This document shows positions 52,151 to 61,533 of a stretch of DNA of 64,000 nt, piece after piece. Numbering within the stretch: position 1 is the first letter of the stretch; each line of letters begins with the position of its first letter. The translations under genes were made by a program, and so were the position numbers. Under the pieces are notes generated by a model. It was not told where the DNA came from and ran no database searches. It saw nothing but the letters and a program-made list of their open reading frames with translations. The DNA is from Bacillus sp. NEB1478 (lineage in GTDB: Bacteria > Bacillota > Bacilli > Bacillales > Fictibacillaceae): the NCBI RefSeq assembly GCF_031582965.1, contig NZ_CP134049.1, positions 2,232,001 through 2,296,000 of the forward strand, in the 5' to 3' direction.

Positions 52151-54085
52151 TTAATCTTCTACATCTTTTTTGTCACCCAAAAATAAACGAATTGTCTTGC
52201 CTGCCTGAAGCTTCACTCCGGGTTGAGGTGCCTGCTGCACGATATAACTTCCTTGCCCTGATGCATCAATTTTTAAATTATAAAGCAGATTTGTTAAATC
52301 TTTTGTTTTTTTGCCTATTAAGTTCGGAACTACTATTTCAGGTGCATCCAGCCAAGTCTTTTCTTTTTCGATCTGGCCTTTTTGTTTTTTTATGTCCATA
52401 GCAGAGAGACTGTCTTCAATAATATTCCCCACTATCGGAGCAGCTACGACACCACCGAACTGCAAAGTTTCTTTTGGATTATCAATCGCTACATAAACAA
52501 CAATTTCAGGTTTGTTAGCCGGGGCCATACCGATGAAGGACACGATATGATTATTCTTAAGGTACACTCCGCCTTCCGCTTTTTGCGCGGTACCTGTTTT
52601 CCCGCCGACACGATAACCGTCTACAAATGCATTTTTACCAGTTCCTTGAGCAACAACACTTTCTAATGCGTGTCTAACCTCTGCTGAGGTTTTCTCAGAA
52701 ATTACTTTTCTCTTTAACTTTGGAGTTTGTTTACTCACCACTTTGCCCGTTACAGGGTCTACTAATTCTTTAGCTATATATGGTTCGTATAAATACCCCC
52801 CGTTTACGGCCGCAGACACTGCAGCAACTTGCTGTATAGGCGTAACAGAAACCCCTTGGCCAAATGCTGTAGTAGCGAGTTCCAGCGGACCGACGCGATC
52901 CGGCGAAAACAGAATTCCTCTTCCTTCTCCCGCTAAATCTACTCCTGTTTTTTCGCCGAAGCCAAATTCTCTTATATAATTAAATAATTTATCTTTGCCA
53001 AGACGCTGTCCTAAAATAACAAAGCCTGGGTTACATGAATTTTGCACACCTTCTAAAAAAGTCTGATGGCCATGACCTCCTGCTTTCCAGCATTTCAGTT
53101 TTCGCCCTGCCACTTCAATCGATCCCGGGTCATTGAAAGTATCATGTTCTAAGTTGACCTTTCCTTCTTCTAATGCTGCTGCGAGTGTAATAATCTTAAA
53201 CGTAGAACCCGGCTCGTATTGAGCCCATACAGGCAGATTGCGATTATAGACTTCTGGAGCTACCCTTTTATATTCTTCAGGGTCAAAATCTGGCCTCGAA
53301 CTCATTCCTAAAATTTCACCAGTGTTGGGATTCATGGCAATTGCGATCGCTCCATCTGGATTATATGTGGCTTGAGCAATGTCCAATTCCCGTTCGATTA
53401 TGGTCTGAACTCTTGAGTCAACTGTAAGTCTTAGATCGTAACCGTCTTTAGGCTTCTCATATTTATCTGACAAAGAAGGCATTCTTCTTCCGCGGGCATC
53501 CGAGAAAAAGGATACGTGTCCTTCTTTACCGTTTAATTGTTTATCATAATACAATTCCAATCCTGTTAGGCCTTGGTTATCGATGCCAGCAAATCCCAAA
53601 ACGTGAGAAAGATAGGAGCCATAAGGATAATGTCTTTTACTGTCTTCCGCTACGAAAACACCCGGGAGATTTAAAGATTCAACTTCTTTTGCTTTTAAAT
53701 TGCTGATTTTCCTGCCGCCATTATCAATCCTAACGATTGATGCTTTTTTTGTAATCCGCTTAAAAACCTCTGTTTTAGAAATATTTAATACGGAGGCCAA
53801 CTCTTCAGCAGTCTTGTCCGTTTCTTTCACTTGCCTTGGAACTACAAAAACAGTCGGTGCACTGACATTTGTAGCAAGTGCTACATCATTTCTGTCGACG
53901 ATTTTGCCTCGTTTCGGCTCAAAAGGTATATTTCGGCTCCACGAATCCAGAGCTTTGTCAGTAAGCATATCCCCTAGAACAAATTGAACATACCCTAATC
54001 GGACAGATATAACAAAAAAGAAAGCTAGTCCAAAAATAAGAACAAAAATTAAGCGCCTGCGTACTGTTACATTTGAAACTCTCAC
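52151..54085 (-). CDS. spoVD: Stage V sporulation protein D (class B PBP, spore cortex transpeptidase)
   Basis: Mother-cell transpeptidase for spore cortex, partner of SpoVE. One membrane helix (about residues 11-30), a PBP dimerisation domain, and the transpeptidase with S294-T-F-K297, S350-C-N352 and K496-T-G498. One PASTA domain follows from about residue 575. Length is 644. It starts with GTG at 54085, with GGGGAGG upstream. A sigma-E-like promoter is present. Confidence 0.95.
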   Translation of the reverse strand: MRVSNVTVRRRLIFVLIFGLAFFFVISVRLGYVQFVLGDMLTDKALDSWSRNIPFEPKRGKIVDRNDVALATNVSAPTVFVVPRQVKETDKTAEELASVLNISKTEVFKRITKKASIVRIDNGGRKISNLKAKEVESLNLPGVFVAEDSKRHYPYGSYLSHVLGFAGIDNQGLTGLELYYDKQLNGKEGHVSFFSDARGRRMPSLSDKYEKPKDGYDLRLTVDSRVQTIIERELDIAQATYNPDGAIAIAMNPNTGEILGMSSRPDFDPEEYKRVAPEVYNRNLPVWAQYEPGSTFKIITLAAALEEGKVNLEHDTFNDPGSIEVAGRKLKCWKAGGHGHQTFLEGVQNSCNPGFVILGQRLGKDKLFNYIREFGFGEKTGVDLAGEGRGILFSPDRVGPLELATTAFGQGVSVTPIQQVAAVSAAVNGGYLYEPYIAKELVDPVTGKVVSKQTPKLKRKVISEKTSAEVRHALESVVAQGTGKNAFVDGYRVGGKTGTAQKAEGGVYLKNNHIVSFIGMAPANKPEIVVYVAIDNPKETLQFGGVVAAPIVGNIIEDSLSAMDIKKQKGQIEKEKTWLDAPEIVVPNLIGKKTKDLTNLLYNLKIDASGQGSYIVQQAPQPGVKLQAGKTIRLFLGDKKDVED

Positions 54086-54099
54086 ACATATACCTCCCC

Positions 54100-54141
54100 T
54101 GTATGATTCGTTTCAAATATATGCTTGTACACAAGCGCATA
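54100..54141 (-). promoter_or_regulatory. Candidate sigma-E promoter of spoVD, with adjoining inverted repeat
   Basis: GCATATA (54118-54124) and CATACA (54100-54105) lie 12 bases apart on the minus strand, against the sigma-E consensus KMATATT and CATACAHT with 13-15 bases. Just upstream GCTTGT and ACAAGC form an inverted repeat. B. subtilis spoVD is transcribed by sigma-E from this place. Confidence 0.45.
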
Positions 54142-54158
54142 GAACTTAAAGCTGTTTT

Positions 54159-56369
54159 CTATTCGGTAACAATGGTTTCTTCATCTTCTGTATTTTGCTC
54201 ACCGCCGCTAGAGCTATCCCTTTTTGGTTTCGGCACTGTCTCTTTTGGTTCTTCAAGCTGCACAACTAAGAAATCTCCCTTTTTAATCAGAGATCCTGGT
54301 TTTACGCTTTGCTTAACTGCAAATCCGCTGCCTGTAATCGTCTCTTTAAGTCCCATCAATTTACTTAAGCGTAATACATCCATATAGGACCAGTTTTTCA
54401 AATCAGGCATCTTCACTTCTCCGCTCGTGCGAAGAATAACTTTTTCACCTTTAATGACAAATGCACCATCATAAGGTTCCTGTTGAGTAACTTCATCTCC
54501 TGAACCAATTACCGTTACATTCATCCCGAAATGTTCTAACTGTGATTTAGCATCATTTACAGATTGTCCAGTAAAATCAGGCAAGTCTTTTCCAAATGAC
54601 TTGGATGATGAAGATTTTTGCTTAGATTCCTTAGCTTCTGGCTGGATATTTAAGTATTGAAGGCTGCTTTTCATTACACTCGTAAAAATATTTGCAGTCG
54701 GTGTAGAACCCATCTCAGGGTATTCCACTTTTGGACGGTCGATTGCCACATACATCAGCAATTTAGGATCATCCTTTGGAGCCATTCCCATAAAGGAGAA
54801 AATATTTTTCCCCCAGCCAGATAAATATTTACCATCTTTACCAGGTACTTGTGCTGTACCTGTTTTACCGGCGACATCATAGCCTTCGATCATATACGGT
54901 TTACCTGTTCCGTCTGTAACAACCGTCCCTAAAATTTCTCTTACCTTTTTGGCGGTAGATTCTGAAATTGGTTTGCCCGCAACTTTTGGCTGATGTGTGA
55001 GTACGGTTTTCTTCGTTTTCGGATCGATGATTTTATCGATGACATACGGCTGCATCATTTTCCCGCCATTAGCGATTGCTGTAGCCGCCTGAATTTGCTG
55101 AATTGGTGTAACGGTCGTCCCTTGACCGAATGCCGTTGTAACTTTCTCAATTTCATAGTTATAAAGTATGGAACCGCTCTTTTCATTCGGCAAGTCAATG
55201 TTCGTTTTCTGATCTAACCCAAACTTGGAAAGATAGCTTCTGAATTTTTCATACCCCAGTTTTTCACGAACCAATTTTGAAAAAGCAACGTTCGATGAAT
55301 TACGGACTCCTTCGTCATACGTAATTGTCCCCCACCCTGTTCGGTTGTGGTCATAGATAGGCCTCGATATGTTCGGAAGTTTATATGAACCCGATTGAAA
55401 CTTTTCATTGCCGTTGTAAACGCCTTCTTCTATTGCAGATGCCAACGTAAATATTTTCATTGTTGAACCTGGCTCATAAGCATCAGAAATAGCGAAGTTC
55501 GTATAGTTGGTAATATCTTTTTCATTTGGATTAAACGACGGATAGTTGCTCATCGCTAAAATTCTGCCTGTCTTCGGATCAGCAACAACACCGATCAGTT
55601 TTTCTGGTTTGTACTTTTTTGCAGCCTCTCCCATTGCTTCGTCCAAGTAGAGTTGGATTTTCTCATCTAGTGTCAAAAAAACGTCTTTTCCATGCTTAGG
55701 TGGCTCTATTGTTTCTTTTTTTTCATTGATTGCACGGCTATATGCATCTCCAACAAAAGTAACCTTACCATCTTTTTCTTTTAAGTATTTATCCAACGAC
55801 TTTTCAAGACCCATTAGTCCTTTTTGCGCGCCATCATCCCCTCTCCCTGTGTAGCCGAGCACATGGGAAGCAAATGTTTGATTTGGATAATAACGTCTAG
55901 ATTCTCTAATAAAATCGATACCTTCAATTTTCATTTGATCAATTTTTTGTTTTGTACGATAAGAAACTTTTCTTCCTGCGGGGATTTCTACTTGGAATCT
56001 TCCCTTTTTACTAAGCAAGTCTTCTAGTTTTCCTTCATCTGTATCTAGAACTCCTGCTAATTTTTCTGCAGCCTTTTCAGGATCTTTTACGTGATTAGGA
56101 TACTTTTTATCTAGTATCGCGATTACGCTGTAAGATGGAATATCAGCAGCGATCTCCTCACCATTGCGATCAAATATTGTCCCTCTTTTCGCATCGAGTT
56201 CATCACTTTTCAGCCATTTTCTTTTTCCATATTCGATCAAATTTACTCCCTCTGCTGACTGGGAATAGGCAACAACAAAGAACTTACCCGCTAATATAAA
56301 AAAGAGCAAGGTAAACACAGCCATAAGGATACCTGCTCCAACGTTTTTTCTTTTCAGCTTAAATCTCAT
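54159..56369 (-). CDS. pbpB: Penicillin-binding protein 2B, septal transpeptidase (FtsI class)
   Basis: Essential division transpeptidase. An N-terminal membrane helix (about residues 12-35) precedes the dimerisation domain and a transpeptidase domain with S302-T-M-K305, S358-S-N360 and K502-T-G504. Two PASTA domains end the protein (about 595-715), then an acidic tail. Length is 736. It lies 8 bases after ftsL. It resembles SpoVD next door, consistent with an old duplication. Confidence 0.96.
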   Translation of the reverse strand: MRFKLKRKNVGAGILMAVFTLLFFILAGKFFVVAYSQSAEGVNLIEYGKRKWLKSDELDAKRGTIFDRNGEEIAADIPSYSVIAILDKKYPNHVKDPEKAAEKLAGVLDTDEGKLEDLLSKKGRFQVEIPAGRKVSYRTKQKIDQMKIEGIDFIRESRRYYPNQTFASHVLGYTGRGDDGAQKGLMGLEKSLDKYLKEKDGKVTFVGDAYSRAINEKKETIEPPKHGKDVFLTLDEKIQLYLDEAMGEAAKKYKPEKLIGVVADPKTGRILAMSNYPSFNPNEKDITNYTNFAISDAYEPGSTMKIFTLASAIEEGVYNGNEKFQSGSYKLPNISRPIYDHNRTGWGTITYDEGVRNSSNVAFSKLVREKLGYEKFRSYLSKFGLDQKTNIDLPNEKSGSILYNYEIEKVTTAFGQGTTVTPIQQIQAATAIANGGKMMQPYVIDKIIDPKTKKTVLTHQPKVAGKPISESTAKKVREILGTVVTDGTGKPYMIEGYDVAGKTGTAQVPGKDGKYLSGWGKNIFSFMGMAPKDDPKLLMYVAIDRPKVEYPEMGSTPTANIFTSVMKSSLQYLNIQPEAKESKQKSSSSKSFGKDLPDFTGQSVNDAKSQLEHFGMNVTVIGSGDEVTQQEPYDGAFVIKGEKVILRTSGEVKMPDLKNWSYMDVLRLSKLMGLKETITGSGFAVKQSVKPGSLIKKGDFLVVQLEEPKETVPKPKRDSSSGGEQNTEDEETIVTE

Positions 56370-56377
56370 AATAGCAC

Positions 56378-56737
56378 CTACTCTTGATTCTCAACCACTT
56401 TAACGTTCTTGCTATCTAGGACAAAGCCTTGTTTTTTAGCAAGCTTCATAATGCGTTCTGGATTGCTTAATTCTGTAACTTGAAGGTGATAATCTTCTAC
56501 AATCTTTGATTCAGCAGAAATATCTTTGCGCATCGTTTCGATTTTTGCAGTCGCTTGATAAACGGAAGCATAAAGGGAGATCAACCAAACAAGACCTGCG
56601 ATTAATACCACACCCATAAGACCCCATATCATGACTTCACCTTTTGTGAAAAGTTTGCGGGATGGTGCTTCTATCGGTCTTGGATTATTTTGCGCTTGAA
56701 TTTGCTGCTTTTGTACTTGATATGCTAAATTACTCAA
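56378..56737 (-). CDS. ftsL: Cell division protein FtsL
   Basis: Small bitopic division protein that works with DivIC and DivIB. A basic and Gln-rich N-terminus is followed by one membrane helix (about residues 34-54, IWGLMGVVLIAGLVWLI) and a periplasm-facing leucine-zipper coiled coil to about residue 100. Length is 119. The gene position after rsmH and before pbpB supports the call since sequence conservation is low. Confidence 0.92.
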   Translation of the reverse strand: MSNLAYQVQKQQIQAQNNPRPIEAPSRKLFTKGEVMIWGLMGVVLIAGLVWLISLYASVYQATAKIETMRKDISAESKIVEDYHLQVTELSNPERIMKLAKKQGFVLDSKNVKVVENQE

Positions 56738-56752
56738 ATTAATTTCTCCTCT

Positions 56753-57685
56753 CTATTTCTGTTTTTCGGCAACTCTTAGTTTTGCTGATCTTGAACGTCT
56801 GTTATCTTCTAGCTCGTCCTCATCAGGCACGATAGGCTTTCTTGTAACCAGTTTTAAAGTAGGTTTGTATTCTTCAGGTATCACAGGAAGTCCTGGCGGC
56901 AATTCAGGGCCTTGACTCGCTTTTTTAAGTATATTTTTACACGCACGATCTTCTAAAGAATGAAAGGTTATAACCGCAATTCTGCCGAAGATATTCAAAA
57001 GCTCAATTGAGTCATTCAAAGCATCCTCGAAAGCGTTTAGTTCATCGTTAACTGCAATACGAATGGCTTGAAATGTCCTTTTTGCTGGATGTCCACCTGT
57101 TCTTCTTGCTGGTGCAGGTATAGCATCTTTAATTATTTCGACAAGTTCACCAGTTGTTTGAATAATTTTTTTCTCCCTAGCCGCTTCAATTTTTCTAGCG
57201 ATTTGTTTGGCGAATTTTTCTTCACCATAACGAGAAATAATTTTCATCAACTCGTTAAAAGACCACTCATTCACTATTTCACGTGCAGTTAATTCACTCG
57301 AACGGTCCATACGCATGTCAAGTTCTGCGTCGTGCTGATAACTGAATCCTCTGTCTGCTTCATCTAGCTGAGGAGATGAAACCCCTAGATCAAATAGAAT
57401 TCCATCAACTTTTTCTACCCCAAGATTGTTCAGTTCTTCTTTTATGTAGCGGAAATTACTGCGGATGATTGTGTACTTTCCTTCATAATTCTTTAAAACT
57501 TCCCGTGCATTTTCAATGGCTTTGTCATCTTGATCAAAAGCATACAAATGACCTGTTTCAAGTTTTGATAATATGAGGCTGCTATGACCTGCCCCACCCA
57601 ACGTACAATCAACATAAATACCATCTGGCTTAATGTTTAATGCATCTACTGATTCTTGTTTTAAAACGGTTATATGGTCAAACAT
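56753..57685 (-). CDS. rsmH: 16S rRNA (C1402-N4) methyltransferase RsmH
   Basis: Methylates N4 of C1402 in 16S rRNA. The SAM motif [14 protein letters not shown] lies near residue 27, and [20 protein letters not shown] near residue 98 as shown in part. Length is 310. It is the second gene of the mra cluster after mraZ. Confidence 0.97.
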   Translation of the reverse strand: MFDHITVLKQESVDALNIKPDGIYVDCTLGGAGHSSLILSKLETGHLYAFDQDDKAIENAREVLKNYEGKYTIIRSNFRYIKEELNNLGVEKVDGILFDLGVSSPQLDEADRGFSYQHDAELDMRMDRSSELTAREIVNEWSFNELMKIISRYGEEKFAKQIARKIEAAREKKIIQTTGELVEIIKDAIPAPARRTGGHPAKRTFQAIRIAVNDELNAFEDALNDSIELLNIFGRIAVITFHSLEDRACKNILKKASQGPELPPGLPVIPEEYKPTLKLVTRKPIVPDEDELEDNRRSRSAKLRVAEKQK

Positions 57686-57718
57686 GGAAAATTCCTTTCT
57701 GCTGTAAACTATAGGGTT

Positions 57719-58150
57719 TTATAAATCGAAGTCCATCAGACTTTCTGCAATTTCTCCGAAAGAATCTTCTGATTTGGAGAAGTATTCTTCCCAAATCGAT
57801 TTACTCCAAATTTCAATTCTATTCGAGACACCTATTACTACGCAATCTTTTTCTAGCTTGGCGTAGTCTCTTAGTGTGGATGCAATATTCACTCTTCCCT
57901 GTTTATCGAGCTGGCATTCAGCAGCCCCTGAAAAGAAAAACCGGGTAAAAGCACGGGCATCCTTCTTTGTAAATGGCAAGGTCTTGAGTTTATCTTCAAT
58001 TACTTTCCATTCATTTAAAGGATAGCCGAATACACATTGATCCAATCCTCGTGTCAAAATGAATTCTGAGCCTAGCTCATCACGAAATTTAGAAGGGATG
58101 ATCATACGTCCTTTTTCATCGATGCTATGCTGATATTCGCCCATGAACAT
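57719..58150 (-). CDS. mraZ: Transcriptional regulator MraZ
   Basis: AbrB-like DNA-binding protein that represses the mra/dcw promoter. Two SpoVT-AbrB halves are seen: [20 protein letters not shown] and [17 protein letters not shown]. The ATG at 58150 gives 143 residues, the length of the B. subtilis protein; a GTG three codons upstream lies in the RBS region. Phased repeats in its own upstream region look like its binding sites. Confidence 0.95.
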   Translation of the reverse strand: MFMGEYQHSIDEKGRMIIPSKFRDELGSEFILTRGLDQCVFGYPLNEWKVIEDKLKTLPFTKKDARAFTRFFFSGAAECQLDKQGRVNIASTLRDYAKLEKDCVVIGVSNRIEIWSKSIWEEYFSKSEDSFGEIAESLMDFDL

Positions 58151-58159
58151 ATGATTCAC

Positions 58160-58205
58160 CCACTTTCTCCCCTAAATCTACCACAACGCTCCACTTTTCA
58201 CCACT
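58160..58205 (-). promoter_or_regulatory. Probable MraZ operator: (A/T)GTGG repeats at 10-bp intervals
   Basis: Read on the minus strand, AGTGG at 58201-58205, AGTGG at 58191-58195 and TGTGG at 58181-58185 recur every 10 bases; a further AGTGG is at 58160-58164. MraZ proteins are known to bind several short direct repeats 10 bp apart in their own promoter. The array lies between the bshC terminator and the mraZ start. Confidence 0.65.
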
Positions 58206-58224
58206 ACAACTATTATTCGTGTAC

Positions 58225-58262
58225 AAAAAAAAAAATCCTGCTGTCACACAGGATTTTTTTAA
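58225..58262. terminator. Rho-independent terminator after bshC
   Basis: AAATCCTG and CAGGATTT pair around CTGTCACA, with A and T runs on either side. It separates bshC from the mraZ transcript. Confidence 0.85.
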
Positions 58263-58279
58263 AAATATTTCTATTAAAT

Positions 58280-59902
58280 TTATAAATATATAATTTTATG
58301 TTTTTCATTGAATATAAACGGGTACTGTACAAGTTGACGGATGAGATCCGGTCCGAATTCATTCATGTATTGATAGATGTTCCACACACGTTCTTGAAGG
58401 CTCCCAACTGGCTTTAGCTCCAGCATAAGTTCATCAAATTGCGCCAGCGGTTCCTTTACTTTTTTGCGAACACGCTGCTCCATTTTTTTCTCGATATATT
58501 CAATCTCTGCATAAATTCTATCCAGATTTTTTTCTGTGACTGGCAATAAATTCTCATCAATTTTACTGGCTAATTTTATAAGCTGAGAATATGAATCTGC
58601 TATTTCAGCTTTGACGGTTTGAATGGTTTCATTCGTTTCAACTGGCCGGTTTTTATTAAACCAATCTCTTTTATACTCATCTGTTCCATTTTCAAGAACT
58701 TGTGATACAACGAGACCTTTTTCTTCTAATAGATGCGTCGTTTTTTCAGGAACTAACGTTACAGACAGTCTAGGAGTAAGGATCGGCATCTTCCGGTCAA
58801 AGAGATGAAAAACCTTACCCAATGTTGCCCAGTAGGCAATTTCTCCAGGGCCAGCAATAAACGAGAGGGTAGGAAGCAAAAACTCCTGCATAAGCGGACG
58901 TGTAACAACGTTGTTGCTGAAACGCTCAGGATGAGCTGCTGCTTCTTTTAATAGCTGATCCTCTGTGATTGTAAAATCCTTTTCCTTCGATGTAAAGCTG
59001 CTTCCCTCTCTATATAACAAGATTCGTTCTTCCTCTTTTGAATAAAACAAATGAGCATTATTTGATTGAATTTCAATTGGATCATCAAATCCAAATTTAT
59101 TAAGCTCTTTCGATTGAGATCTGAATGCCTCATCAATATCTGAATTATTCTTGATTATCTTTTCCAAATAAGGAGTTTGAAGCTTCTTATAATCCGGATC
59201 ACCTGAATCTAAAAAGATTAGCCCTTCATCCGAAAACCATTTCGTAAGCAGTTTTGCAAAAAAAGTGACGATGGAATCTGATTCATCGAGAATTCTTTCA
59301 GTCTCTATTTTAAAGTCTTGTGTGTATGCCGTTTCTCCGAATGATCGAAAAACTTCTGCTATCCATGGTTTTACATTTTCCGTATTCCACTTCCAAAGAG
59401 AAGCCGACGATTTAATAGCTGATGCTTCTTTAAATGAGGTTTTCTTTGCTGTATTATTTTTCGGTAGCATAATATGGTTAATTTCATCCATATCATGGTC
59501 CTCACCTGCGATCCAGAAAACAGGAACTACCGGCATTCCTAATTCTTTTTCTGCTTGTTTTGCTAACTGAATGATACTGATGCATTTATATATTACAAGC
59601 AGAGGTCCTGTTAAAAGTCCTGCCTGCTGACCTCCTACTACAGTAACAGTCTCTGGATTATTTAATTTTTGAATAGCATCCATCGTTTTACGTGAAGATC
59701 CGATCTTTTCATTGTAAGTAAACAAATACTCTGTCAGTTCTTTTCTCGGAAATGGATGATGCTTCAGTTCTTCATGTCTTTTCATCCATTCCTGCTTATT
59801 GTAAGGTTTTTGATAATCAAAAAAACGAGCAACGTCCAAATCTGCTTGTAAATAACCTTCAAGAAATGGTGACGTTTGAAGCTTCATTTCCTCCAGTCTC
59901 AT
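58280..59902 (-). CDS. bshC: Bacillithiol biosynthesis cysteine-adding enzyme BshC
   Basis: Final step of bacillithiol synthesis: adds cysteine to GlcN-malate. The nucleotide-binding fold shows TVVGGQQAGLLTGPLLVIYK near residue 90 as its characteristic segment and FWIAGEDHDMDEINH near residue 128. A C-terminal coiled coil spans about 455-500. Length is 540. The gene lies upstream of mraZ as in B. subtilis (yllA). Confidence 0.96.
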   Translation of the reverse strand: MRLEEMKLQTSPFLEGYLQADLDVARFFDYQKPYNKQEWMKRHEELKHHPFPRKELTEYLFTYNEKIGSSRKTMDAIQKLNNPETVTVVGGQQAGLLTGPLLVIYKCISIIQLAKQAEKELGMPVVPVFWIAGEDHDMDEINHIMLPKNNTAKKTSFKEASAIKSSASLWKWNTENVKPWIAEVFRSFGETAYTQDFKIETERILDESDSIVTFFAKLLTKWFSDEGLIFLDSGDPDYKKLQTPYLEKIIKNNSDIDEAFRSQSKELNKFGFDDPIEIQSNNAHLFYSKEEERILLYREGSSFTSKEKDFTITEDQLLKEAAAHPERFSNNVVTRPLMQEFLLPTLSFIAGPGEIAYWATLGKVFHLFDRKMPILTPRLSVTLVPEKTTHLLEEKGLVVSQVLENGTDEYKRDWFNKNRPVETNETIQTVKAEIADSYSQLIKLASKIDENLLPVTEKNLDRIYAEIEYIEKKMEQRVRKKVKEPLAQFDELMLELKPVGSLQERVWNIYQYMNEFGPDLIRQLVQYPFIFNEKHKIIYL

Positions 59903-59981
59903 TTATGTACTTCCTTTCTGCGTTCAATTACATCCTTATCGAGTATAGCAAATTAACTTAACTTACAATAAAAGATTTGCT

Positions 59982-60561
59982 CTAAACTTCCAAAATTCGT
60001 TTTAGTACGCCATATGTAATTAACGAAAAATACCCAACAGAAAGGATGAGAAACTGCAAACGCCAATTCAACCTTACTATAGAAAGCTCCACATCATTTC
60101 TCCAAATGAGCATCGTTATAAAAAACAGCCGCTTAAAAACAAAATAATAAGGATCCAATAATAGGTATGACCCCAAATTTCCACAAACAATCTGTTTATC
60201 GAAATAAGTAAGAAAAAAGTTGTTACATCCGTCCCTGCTTCAAAAGCCATTTTTCGTTTTTTTATTTTGGCTGATTTCGTATTCATTGTTGCTTTTGAAA
60301 GTAGTTGATTTCCGTTGCAGGTTGCTCGCTTTCCGCGGGGCAGGCGGTGAGCCACATTCGGACGTTTCACTCTTAAGTGTCTCACCTGCCGGCCTGTCCC
60401 GCAGGAGTCTGGCTACCTTCCACTTCAATCAACTTCCAAAGAAGATGATAAAAATGAGTTATGAAAGCAACAATCTTTTAGAAAAGAGCCTTTATTTTAA
60501 AGATAATTTGATAAACTGCAAAAAACACAATATATGGAATTGTTACGAATGTAGCTATCAC
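59982..60561 (-). pseudogene. DUF3397 membrane protein gene, interrupted by a mobile element and a frameshift
   Basis: Three pieces of one gene lie here. The 5' piece (from a possible GTG at 60559-60561) reads VIATFVTIPYIVFFAVYQII. After element E the frame reads KRKMAFEAGTDVTTFFLLIS and then stops at FLSGCFL. The 3' piece reads FFITMLIWRNDVELS and ends GYFSLITYGVLKRIL. Removing the 222-bp element plus one 8-bp duplication joins the first two in frame (FKIKKRKMAF). Adding one T to the T6 run at 60120-60125 joins the third. The rebuilt protein is 116 residues, like DUF3397 proteins that sit between panE and bshC in other Bacilli. Confidence 0.85.
60269..60490. mobile_element. MITE-like palindromic element, copy E, with 8-bp target duplication, inside DUF3397
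   Basis: A 222-bp element beginning GGCTGATTTCGTATTCATTG and ending TCTTTTAGAAAAGAGCC. The ends are inverted repeats matching at about 20 of 28 positions. Perfect 8-bp direct repeats TTTATTTT flank it (60261-60268 and 60491-60498). The interior is nearly palindromic, with GCGGGGCAGGCGGTGAG facing CTCACCTGCC and CTGTCCCGC. Excision with one repeat restores the host reading frame, which proves insertion. Confidence 0.93.
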
Positions 60562-60586
60562 TCCGCGTAAAAAGGTTGAGAACCTT

Positions 60587-61483
60587 TTATCCTCTCCATT
60601 CCAATCCTTTCACAGCATAATAGGCAAAACGAGAAAACGGTACTGGTTTATTCATACTATTTGCTTGCTTTATAATTTCTCCCGTAATGCTATCAATTTC
60701 AGTTTGTTTCCCACTCTCGATGCTTTTTAGCATGGAAGATCGATTCAAGGAAGTATTTCTGCAAATCGTTAACAATTCCTTCCATAAATCATCTTTCATT
60801 CCGTTCATATTTAAAACATGAATCGTTTCTTCAAATAGATGTTTCATCATCTTATATGCATACCCATTATCTAATAATTGACCATTTGGAATACGAAGCA
60901 TTGCTGTAACAGGGTTGATTGAAGCATTTATAATTAGCTTTATCAACAACATCTTTTCCCAGTTAGATTCCAATGTGACTGGAAATAATTCTACCTTTGA
61001 AAAAATGGATTGCCAATCTAGAGCAAAATTGCCTCTGAATGCTGAAACTTTAACCTTCCCCATCCCAACATGATGGACAGAGGTATAACCCTCTTTCATT
61101 GCACCATGTTCAACAACACCAACGCTTATATTTTCTTGCGGCAAGTTCTTTATCCAGTCAATATGACCCATTCCATTTTGCAGAAACAAGAGCGAAATAT
61201 TATTAAACGTCCTTTGATGTAAAAAGCGCAGGTCTTTAATGGCGTTTTGCGTTACCGTTACAACACAATAGTCTTCAAATCCTGCGTATTCCTCTACTTG
61301 CTTCACTTCTATATGTATGGTTTCCGTATTTCCGAAATTATCAATATATGTTAAACCTGATTGATTTATTGCTTTTGCCTGTTCCAGTGTACGCGTATAA
61401 AGAACCGGTTCATGTTGATTTAATTTAAGAAAATATGAAATTAATAATCCGATGGCTCCTCCGCCAATCACACTTACTCTCAT
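60587..61483 (-). CDS. panE: 2-dehydropantoate 2-reductase family protein
   Basis: NADPH-dependent ketopantoate reductase of pantothenate synthesis, or a close relative. The N-terminal dinucleotide-binding loop is VSVIGGGAIGLLISYFL, the catalytic lysine region is LLIKLIINASINPVTAML near residue 185, and the C-terminal helical domain is complete. The ATG at 61483 has GGAGGT 5 bases upstream. Length is 298. Bacilli often have two such genes, so the substrate is not certain. It overlaps nothing and leads into the broken DUF3397 gene. Confidence 0.88.
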   Translation of the reverse strand: MRVSVIGGGAIGLLISYFLKLNQHEPVLYTRTLEQAKAINQSGLTYIDNFGNTETIHIEVKQVEEYAGFEDYCVVTVTQNAIKDLRFLHQRTFNNISLLFLQNGMGHIDWIKNLPQENISVGVVEHGAMKEGYTSVHHVGMGKVKVSAFRGNFALDWQSIFSKVELFPVTLESNWEKMLLIKLIINASINPVTAMLRIPNGQLLDNGYAYKMMKHLFEETIHVLNMNGMKDDLWKELLTICRNTSLNRSSMLKSIESGKQTEIDSITGEIIKQANSMNKPVPFSRFAYYAVKGLEWRG

Positions 61484-61533
61484 ATGTACCTCCAAATCAA
61501 ATGATTATTAGCGCAATTTTACCATATAAAGAA

